From contig DXZQ01000036.1 of assembly GCA_019419585.1 (NCBI GenBank), positions 1 through 11,138 on the forward strand: DNA of 11,138 bases. The letters are read 5' to 3'. The DNA is from Collinsella sp. Its GTDB lineage: Bacteria > Actinomycetota > Coriobacteriia > Coriobacteriales > Coriobacteriaceae. The notes under the pieces are model-generated. The model was not told where the DNA came from. It was given only the letters and a program-made list of their open reading frames with translations, and ran no database searches. Made by a program: the position numbers and the translations under genes. The first letter of the stretch is position 1, and the number at the start of each line of letters is the position of its first letter. Below, piece after piece: positions 6,394-11,138 of the stretch.

Positions 6394-6421
6394 AGCCTCC
6401 GAACCAGAAGGTTCGGAGGCT
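6394..6421. terminator. Bidirectional intrinsic terminator between MerR and LysR genes
   Basis: AGCCTCCGAACC (6394-6405) and GGTTCGGAGGCT (6410-6421) form a perfect 12-bp stem with an AGAA loop. On the minus strand the stem is followed by TTCTTTTT, a strong U-run suited to ending the LysR transcript. On the + strand it is followed by GTTATTCCCGTTATTT, a weaker run for the MerR gene 62 bases upstream. The 142 bases from here to the LysR stop hold no gene I can support, only short direct repeats of GTTATTCCC (6422-6430, 6525-6533). Confidence 0.9.
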
Positions 6422-6563
6422 GTTATTCCCGTTATTTCGCTGATGGCTTTGCTCTATGGCGACGCCGAAACAGCATCAGGCGGTACTCGACGGTATCAAA
6501 ACGCGAGTTCAGAAGCCAGTTCCCGTTATTCCCATAGGCATAAGCGCATCTGCTCGCGATTGC

Positions 6564-7463
6564 CTATCGATGCTCTGCCTCGAGCACGGCAGACACCGCA
6601 TCGAGGAACTCCCGCACATGGTCTGCGGGCTGCAGCGAATGAAGCAGTCCGTAAGACACGAGACAGTCCCAATCGGTAGGGACGGTTTTGAGCATGGGGT
6701 GGACGTTGGCCCATAACGGCAGCGTCGCAAGCGCGAGGTCCTCGTTCGCGCCGCGATTGAACACCTCCGCCCGATATTGCGGAAAGTCTACGAGCGCGAT
6801 TTGAGGATGATGCAAGAGTATCTCGTCGCGCACGCGATCGATTTCGGCGTTCCAGCCCCGGCGTATAAGCATAAGACTGTGATTGTGGAGGTCGTCGAAT
6901 GTGACGATGTCGCGTTTGGCGAGTTCGCTGTCGATGGGAACGGCGCACCAGAGCGGCTCGCGCGAAAGCTCGAGGCCCAGGCACCCGCGCTCTTTAAGAA
7001 AGGCATCGTCGAAAATCCCCACCACGATATCCATGTCTTGCCCGAGGTTCGCCAAACCGCGCGCCGCCGAGGGCGTGTTTTCAAACGTGACCACCTGAAG
7101 GCTCATGCCAGGGCAACGTTCCTTCACCTTCGGCCACAGCTTCGTGAGCGGCGTGCTGGGCGTCATGAGCGACACTCCCACGCGGATGATGCGCTTCTCT
7201 CCGCGCTCGGCGACGCGGGCGCGTGCGATTGATTCTTGAGAATACTGCACGATATGGTGGGCGTCGGCGAGCAGCGACCTGCCTGCTCGCGTAAGCGAAA
7301 GCCCCTGATGCGATCGGTGGAACAGCGTAAGGCCTAGCCGCGACTCCAGCAGGTTCATCTGCTTGATGACGGCCGTGGGCGTGATGAAGGACTCTTGTGC
7401 CGCCTTGGAGAAGCTGCCCGCCTCCGCCACGCGGATGAAAGTGTCAAGCTGTGGGTTGTACAT
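6564..7463 (-). CDS. LysR-family transcriptional regulator
   Basis: This is a 299-residue LysR-type regulator of standard length. The N-terminal winged helix (1-60) contains LDTFIRVAEAGSFSKAAQES (6-25) and the recognition region TPTAVIKQMNLLESRLGLTLF. A linker helix follows, then a two-lobed effector-binding domain from about residue 90 to the C-terminus. The effector is not evident. I chose ATG 7463 because AGGAGG (7468-7473) lies 4 bases upstream; the frame also has a GTG at 7478, which lies upstream of that site. The gene is divergent from the aldo/keto reductase-alcohol dehydrogenase block, the usual arrangement for a LysR protein controlling its neighbour, and a T-N11-A dyad sits between them. 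It likely senses a substrate or stress linked to carbonyl reduction. It ends toward the shared terminator at 6394-6421. Confidence 0.93.
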   Translation of the reverse strand: MYNPQLDTFIRVAEAGSFSKAAQESFITPTAVIKQMNLLESRLGLTLFHRSHQGLSLTRAGRSLLADAHHIVQYSQESIARARVAERGEKRIIRVGVSLMTPSTPLTKLWPKVKERCPGMSLQVVTFENTPSAARGLANLGQDMDIVVGIFDDAFLKERGCLGLELSREPLWCAVPIDSELAKRDIVTFDDLHNHSLMLIRRGWNAEIDRVRDEILLHHPQIALVDFPQYRAEVFNRGANEDLALATLPLWANVHPMLKTVPTDWDCLVSYGLLHSLQPADHVREFLDAVSAVLEAEHR

Positions 7464-7492
7464 CGATCCTCCTGTCACGCATTATGTGCCGT

Positions 7493-7511
7493 ATATACCC
7501 CATGGTTATAT
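7493..7511. promoter_or_regulatory. LysR-type T-N11-A operator dyad
   Basis: The 19-bp sequence ATATACCCCATGGTTATAT is an interrupted dyad centred on 7502, with 7 of 8 arm positions pairing. It contains the LysR consensus T-N11-A (T7496, A7508) within the dyad. It lies 30 bp upstream of the LysR start and 82 bp upstream of the first reductase gene. That fits both autorepression and activation of the divergent operon. No strong -35/-10 pair is apparent in front of the reductase, as is usual for activator-dependent promoters. Confidence 0.6.
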
Positions 7512-7592
7512 CCATCATTCCAACGTGAACTTCTCGCACGTCAGTAAACGCCGTAGCCTTGTATTCGAAAAGTCACCATTAAGGAGGAGACC

Positions 7593-8441
7593 ATGGAATA
7601 TCTGAAGCTCAACAACGACGTCGAGATGCCCATCGAGGGTTTGGGCACCTTCCTCATGACCCCGGCTGAGGCCGAGGCGGCCGCAACCGCCGCGCTCGCG
7701 GCTGGCTACGAGCACATCGACACCGCCAACGCCTACATGAACGAGCGCTCCGTGGGCCGTGCCATCGCCAAAAGCGGTATCGCCCGCGACAAAATCTTCG
7801 TCTCCACCAATCTCTGGCCGAGTGTCTACGACGCGGGCATGCCGGCGGTGGACGCCACGCTCCAGCGCCTAGGGCTCGACTACGTCGACATGCTCATCCT
7901 GCACCAGCCGGTAGGCGACTACCTGGCCGCGTGGCGCACGATGGAGGAGGCGTACCGCGCGGGCAAGGTGCGCGCCCTCGGCCTCTCCAACTTCCCGCAA
8001 GACAAGATTGCCGAGGTCATCGAGGTCGCCGACATCAAGCCGCAGCTCGTGACCGTTGAGTGTCACCCCTACCACGCCCAGCGCGACCTGCGCGCCTACC
8101 TCGCGCCGTACGGCACGGTGATCGAGGCGTGGTACCCGCTCGGCCACGGCGACAAAGGTCTTCTGGAGGAGCCCGTCTTCGTCGCTCTCGCCGAGAAGTA
8201 CGGCAAGACCCCGGCCCAAGTGATCCTGCGCTGGCACGTGCAGATGGGCACCTCCATCATCCCCGGCTCCAAGAACCCCGCCCACATCGCCGACAACGCG
8301 AACATCTTCGACTTCTCCCTCACCGAAGACGAGATGGCCGAGATTGCCAAGCTCGACGGGACCATGACCTACTACACCGCCACCGAGGAAGCACTCGCGG
8401 GCTACCTGGCCATACGCCCCGATTTCGACGCGCAGGAGTAG
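7593..8441 (+). CDS. Aldo/keto reductase family protein lacking the catalytic lysine
   Basis: This 282-residue (beta/alpha)8 protein belongs to the aldo/keto reductase superfamily (AKR3/AKR5-like, 2,5-diketo-D-gluconate reductase group). These enzymes normally reduce aldehydes and ketones with NADPH. Visible landmarks are HIDTANAYMNE (41-51) with Asp43 and Tyr48, LILHQPVGDY (101-110) with His104, LGLSNFP, and IIPGSKNPAHI near the cofactor end. The fourth tetrad member is changed: FVSTNLW has Asn73 (codon AAT) where the family has Lys. Length and the other motifs look intact, so it may be altered in activity rather than a pseudogene. Start ATG 7593 has AAGGAGG (7581-7587) 5 bases upstream. It is the first gene divergent from the LysR regulator and is followed by a flavodoxin fragment, then a second reductase. 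Confidence 0.93.
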   Translation: MEYLKLNNDVEMPIEGLGTFLMTPAEAEAAATAALAAGYEHIDTANAYMNERSVGRAIAKSGIARDKIFVSTNLWPSVYDAGMPAVDATLQRLGLDYVDMLILHQPVGDYLAAWRTMEEAYRAGKVRALGLSNFPQDKIAEVIEVADIKPQLVTVECHPYHAQRDLRAYLAPYGTVIEAWYPLGHGDKGLLEEPVFVALAEKYGKTPAQVILRWHVQMGTSIIPGSKNPAHIADNANIFDFSLTEDEMAEIAKLDGTMTYYTATEEALAGYLAIRPDFDAQE

Positions 8442-8455
8442 CGCTCAGACGATAA

Positions 8456-8647
8456 CGGACCAACCAAGCCGCCGCCGAGGACCAGTCGACTGTCGAGGAC
8501 GAGCCCGCCGCAGTGCCCGCTGCAGACGGCAACGTCCTCGTGGCCTACTACTCTGCGCAGGGCCACACCGCTGTCGTAGCTCAGGCCATCGCCGATGAGC
8601 TCGGCGCCGATCTCTTTGAGGTGACGCCTAGAACCCGCGGGTTATAA
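8456..8647 (+). pseudogene. Truncated flavodoxin gene fragment
   Basis: Between the two reductase genes one frame is open from just after a stop at 8453 to a stop at 8645. It has no plausible start codon. From about 8522 it encodes a clear flavodoxin beginning: VLVAYYSAQGHTAVVAQAIA, then DELGADLFEVTP, containing the first strand, the FMN phosphate loop (SAQGHT) and the first helix. It is preceded by an Ala/Pro/Glu-rich linker like those behind the signal sequence of exported flavodoxins. Homology stops at about 8629, where the sequence enters a palindromic AACCC/GGGTT cluster. Both ends of the gene, including most of the FMN domain, are missing. It seems to be the relic of a flavodoxin once encoded inside this reductase operon. 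The rest of the gap to 8752 holds no further gene. Confidence 0.75.
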
Positions 8648-8650
8648 CCC
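8632..8650. repeat. Overlapping palindromes at the end of the flavodoxin fragment
   Basis: AACCCGCGGGTT (8632-8643) and GGGTTATAACCC (8639-8650) are two perfect 12-bp palindromes sharing GGGTT. They begin three bases after flavodoxin homology is lost. A related motif occurs in inverted orientation at 11123-11138, and a partial one, GTTATAGAACCC, near 8667. It may be a regulatory site for the downstream reductase, a small hairpin, or a rearrangement scar. Confidence 0.6.
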
Positions 8651-8752
8651 CGTTCGCACCCCAGCGTTATAGAACCCTCACCAACGGAAACTTCCGCCGA
8701 CGCGGCGCCCCTCGTATGGTGGATACGTCAAGTTGCGAGAAAGGAAGGCACC

Positions 8753-9604
8753 ATGGACTACATCACCTTGAACAACGGCGTCAGGATGCCGCAGCTCGGC
8801 TTCGGCGTGTACCAGATCCCGGACGCCGCGGAATGCCAGCGCGCCGTGGAGGACGCGCTCTCGGTCGGCTACCGGCTGCTCGACACGGCCGCGAGCTACG
8901 GCAACGAAGAGGCGGTCGGGGCCGCCATTCGCGCGAGCGGCCTGCCGCGCGACGAGGTGTTCGTGACGACCAAGCTGTGGATGTCGGATGCGAGCTACGA
9001 GGGGGCCAAGCGCGGCTTCGACGCGTCGCTCAAGCGGCTGGGGCTCGACTACGTCGACCTCTACCTCATCCACCAGCCGTTCGGCGACGTCTTCGGCGCG
9101 TGGCGCGCCATGGAGGAGCTCTACGAGCAGGGCGTTATCCGCGCCATAGGGACGGCTAACTTCTACCCCGATCACCTCGCAAACCTCATCTCGTTCAACC
9201 GCATCGCCCCCGCCGTGAACCAAGTCGAGTGCAACGTGTTCTTCCAGCAGCGCGAGGCGCAGGAGTACATGGCCGGCAAGGAGGTGGCCATGGAGGGCTG
9301 GGCGCCCTTTGCGGAGGGCAGAAACGACCTCTTCCGCAACGAGGTCCTCGCTCGCATCGGCGAGGCGCACGGCAAGACGGTCGCCCAGGTCGTGTTGCGC
9401 TGGCTGCTGCAGCGCGGTGTGGTCTGTATCCCTAAGAGCACGCACCGCGATCGCATGGAGCAAAACTTCGACGTCTTCGACTTCGCGCTGGGCGACGACG
9501 AGATGGTCGCCATCGCCGCGCTCGACACCGGGCGCAGCGCGTTCTTCGACCACCACGACCCCGCCACCATCGAATGGATGTCCGGGCTCGTGCGCAACGT
9601 GTAG
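8753..9604 (+). CDS. Aldo/keto reductase with intact catalytic tetrad
   Basis: This 283-residue NADPH-dependent aldo/keto reductase is a paralogue of the one upstream. The full tetrad is visible: Asp44 and Tyr49 in LLDTAASYGNEEAVG (42-56), Lys74 in VTTKLW (71-76), and His107 in LYLIHQPFGD (103-112). GTANFYPDHL and VCIPKSTHRDRMEQNF mark the substrate pocket and the NADPH phosphate-binding segment (Lys and Arg). It is expected to reduce small aldehydes or ketones to alcohols in the cytoplasm. Start ATG 8753 has GGAAGG (8743-8748) 4 bases upstream. The alcohol dehydrogenase gene starts 44 bases after its stop, so the two are probably cotranscribed. The 311-bp gap before it, holding the flavodoxin relic, may contain its own promoter, but I see no clear -35/-10 pair. 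GC at third codon positions is very high. Confidence 0.94.
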   Translation: MDYITLNNGVRMPQLGFGVYQIPDAAECQRAVEDALSVGYRLLDTAASYGNEEAVGAAIRASGLPRDEVFVTTKLWMSDASYEGAKRGFDASLKRLGLDYVDLYLIHQPFGDVFGAWRAMEELYEQGVIRAIGTANFYPDHLANLISFNRIAPAVNQVECNVFFQQREAQEYMAGKEVAMEGWAPFAEGRNDLFRNEVLARIGEAHGKTVAQVVLRWLLQRGVVCIPKSTHRDRMEQNFDVFDFALGDDEMVAIAALDTGRSAFFDHHDPATIEWMSGLVRNV

Positions 9605-9648
9605 ACGAGCGGTCAGACCGCACTGATAACTTACTAGGAGGAATTGCC

Positions 9649-10812
9649 ATGAACTCATTCACGTACGACTACCCGGTCAGGAACCACTTCGGCGAGGGGG
9701 CCATGGACCAGGCACTCGACACCGAGATGGGCGCCATGGGCAAGACGGTGATGCTCGCCTACGGCGGAGGCTCGGTCAAACGAACCGGCGTCTACGGCCA
9801 CGTGGTCGATAAGCTCACGGGCGCGGGCAAGCGCGTGGTGGACTTCGGCGGCATCATGCCCAACCCGACCTACGAGAAGTGCCAGGAAGGCGCCGCGCTC
9901 GCACGCGAGGAGCAGGTCGACTTCATTCTCGCCGTCGGCGGCGGGTCGGTCTTCGACTGCTGCAAGGTGGTCTCCGCGCAGGCGATGCTTGATGAGGACA
10001 TCGAGACATTCGAGCACGTCGACGGCAAGATGCCGAGCTCGTTCATCCCCATGGGCTGCATCGTGACACTCTCCGGCACGGGCGCCGAGCAGAACAACGG
10101 GGCCGTCATCACCAACGAGGAAACGCATGTGAAGGGTGCCTTCTTCGGCGCGTTGCCCTCGTGGACGGCGCTTGACCCGGCGCTCACGCTCACCGTACCG
10201 CACGCGCAGTTCATGAGCGGCGCGTTCGACACGCTCTCGCACTGCATGGAGAGCTATTTCGGAAGCCCGCGCGGGCGCAATGTCACCGACGACATCAACC
10301 TCGCCATCCAGCGTAACGTCATCCGCAACATGCGGATCATCGCGGACGACAATCAGAACCTCGAGGCGCTCAGCGAGCTCGTATACGACTCCGCCATGGC
10401 CGAGAACGGCGTGCTCAAGATCGGCAAGTCAACGGACTTCCAGGCGCACATGATCCAGCACCAGTACGGCGCGTACACTCACACCAACCACGGAATGGGC
10501 CTCGCGGTCATCCACCCTGCGCTCTACCGCCACCTGGCCCCCGAGGCGCCCGCGCAGTTCGCCCGCTGGGCGCGCGAGGTGTGGGACGTCGACGCTAAGG
10601 GCAAAGACGACCTTACGGTGGCGCTCGAGGGCATCGACCGCCTGCAGACGTTCATCGGCGAGATGGGGCTTCCCACGAGCTTCGCCGAGATGGACTCCGA
10701 CGCGTCCGACGAGACGCTGCACAAGGTTGCAGACACCTGCGTGCTCACCGGCGGCTGCGCCAAGAAACTGGAGCGCAGCGAGGTGTTCCAGATTCTGACC
10801 GAGTGCCTCTAG
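9649..10812 (+). CDS. Iron-containing (YqhD/BDH-type) alcohol dehydrogenase
   Basis: This 387-residue group III alcohol dehydrogenase has the same length as E. coli YqhD, an NADPH-dependent aldehyde reductase acting on butanal, glyoxal and lipid-derived aldehydes. The N-terminal dinucleotide domain carries YGGGSVKRTG (38-47), whose GGGS motif in YqhD goes with NADPH, and LAVGGGSVFDCCK (94-106). TLSGTGAEQN (140-149) is the usual substrate loop. The metal ligands are Asp194 and His198 in FDTLSH, His267 in QAHMIQH, and His281 in HTNHGMGLA. Reduction of aldehydes to alcohols is its likely direction. I chose ATG 9649 because AGGAGG (9636-9641) lies 7 bases upstream; the frame opens earlier inside the preceding gene. 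It is the last gene of the LysR-linked block, with a strong terminator 42 bases after its stop. Metal identity (Zn or Fe) cannot be told from sequence. Confidence 0.95.
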   Translation: MNSFTYDYPVRNHFGEGAMDQALDTEMGAMGKTVMLAYGGGSVKRTGVYGHVVDKLTGAGKRVVDFGGIMPNPTYEKCQEGAALAREEQVDFILAVGGGSVFDCCKVVSAQAMLDEDIETFEHVDGKMPSSFIPMGCIVTLSGTGAEQNNGAVITNEETHVKGAFFGALPSWTALDPALTLTVPHAQFMSGAFDTLSHCMESYFGSPRGRNVTDDINLAIQRNVIRNMRIIADDNQNLEALSELVYDSAMAENGVLKIGKSTDFQAHMIQHQYGAYTHTNHGMGLAVIHPALYRHLAPEAPAQFARWAREVWDVDAKGKDDLTVALEGIDRLQTFIGEMGLPTSFAEMDSDASDETLHKVADTCVLTGGCAKKLERSEVFQILTECL

Positions 10813-10853
10813 ATCGGCGCTCGGTCCCGATCCGCCCGCGCCGAAGGAAACAG

Positions 10854-10893
10854 GAAGGCTCCTCGTTTTTCACGAGGAGCCTTCTGAGTTTTT
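10854..10893 (+). terminator. Intrinsic terminator after the alcohol dehydrogenase gene
   Basis: GAAGGCTCCTCGT (10854-10866) and ACGAGGAGCCTTC (10872-10884) form a perfect 13-bp stem with a TTTTC loop. TGAG and then five T residues (10889-10893) follow. It lies 42 bases past the dehydrogenase stop and is a standard Rho-independent terminator for the reductase-dehydrogenase operon. Confidence 0.93.
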
Positions 10894-11091
10894 GCCCGAT
10901 TGTAAAACCATGTGGCTTGCAGGTGCGGCGGTTGCGAAACGCCCCCATCGGTCGCCATCGGAACCGTACGAAACCGTATGAAAAACAAAAGCAAATGTTC
11001 TATTACTCTCCCACTCGATGACTAATCCAGTCCGAGTGTTGTCGATGCGTGTCGCGTCGTACCGCCCGAGGGCTGATTCGTGCGCAATCAG
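10894..11091. other. Non-coding stretch after the operon terminator
   Basis: No gene can be supported here. Visible features are a tandem pair GAACCGTACG/AAACCGTATG (10961-10980), a doubled CCATCGG (10945-10951 and 10955-10961), an A-rich run (10980-10990), and a 6-bp hairpin CTGATT/AATCAG (11073-11078, 11086-11091) directly abutting the next hairpin. It may hold a promoter or the 5' region of something beyond the window. Confidence 0.5.
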
Positions 11092-11114
11092 AACCACCCT
11101 TAAAAAGGGTGGTT
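11092..11114 (+). terminator. Hairpin near the right edge, possible terminator
   Basis: AACCACCCTT (11092-11101) pairs with AAGGGTGGTT (11105-11114), a perfect 10-bp stem with a 3-base loop. It is followed by TGCTCTTA, a weak T-run on the + strand. No protein gene lies just upstream, so if it terminates anything it would be a short unrecognised transcript or read-through from the left. Confidence 0.5.
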
Positions 11115-11138
11115 TGCTCTTAGGGTATAACCCACGGG

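Noticed and set aside
6422..6533. Direct repeats of GTTATTCCC and CCCGTTATT around the MerR-LysR junction
   Set aside because: Short, few and AT-simple. They are not arranged as a regular array, so neither a CRISPR nor an attachment site is supported.
6534..6567. Inverted repeat ATAGGCA/TGCCTAT overlapping the LysR stop codon
   Set aside because: Only 7 bp with a 20-base loop and no T-run. The 12-bp stem at 6394-6421 with a strong U-run on the minus strand is a much better terminator.
8678..9658. Long minus-strand open frame (326 codons) over aldo/keto reductase 2
   Set aside because: High GC at third positions creates long antisense frames. The + strand protein has all family motifs, and the antisense product is low-complexity and rich in Val/Ala/Arg/His.
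10870..11097. Minus-strand 75-codon frame beginning MVLIAHESALGRYD
   Set aside because: The first residues faintly recall an 'HESAL' motif seen in some actinobacterial proteins. The start lies inside a hairpin with no ribosome binding site, and the end runs into the operon terminator.

Overview
The window looks like a chromosomal segment of a high-GC gut actinobacterium of the class Coriobacteriia, most likely Collinsella or a close relative. This rests on the strong NNC/NNG codon preference in most genes, the GGAGG-type ribosome binding sites and the mix of gene families. It is inference from sequence style and was not confirmed by a search.

Layout: (1) 1-1775, the 3' part of a type IIA topoisomerase A subunit (GyrA/ParC family, more ParC-like). 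(2) 1776-3200, a GC hairpin, then a three-copy 19-bp repeat leading straight into a stand-alone AAA-type ATPase with a C-terminal winged helix; its codon use is visibly less GC-biased. A long hairpin closes it against the convergent gene. (3) 3198-6332, a MerR regulator (+) divergent from a minus-strand set: a fused carboxymuconolactone-decarboxylase/cupin protein, an alpha/beta hydrolase with a cysteine nucleophile, and, after a 148-bp gap, an FMN reductase/flavodoxin-like protein with an Fe-S-type cysteine cluster. The promoter between MerR and this set has the 19-bp spacer and dyad typical of MerR activation. (4) 6394-6421, a bidirectional terminator. (5) 6564-10812, a LysR regulator (-) divergent from aldo/keto reductase 1, a flavodoxin gene fragment, aldo/keto reductase 2 and a YqhD-type iron/zinc alcohol dehydrogenase, ending in a strong terminator. 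(6) 10894-11138, non-coding sequence with two adjacent hairpins.

The unifying theme is handling of reactive carbonyls and other electrophiles. The MerR protein has a cysteine at residue 52, where Bacillus AdhR carries its aldehyde-sensing cysteine, and its operator has AdhR-like geometry. The neighbouring LysR block encodes NADPH-dependent aldehyde reductases. So two separately regulated redox/detoxification modules appear to sit back to back.

Signs of decay and rearrangement: the first aldo/keto reductase has Asn in place of the catalytic Lys, a flavodoxin gene survives only as an internal fragment, and a palindromic motif at the fragment's broken end recurs in inverted form at the window's right edge. 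No rRNA, tRNA, CRISPR array or transposase was found.
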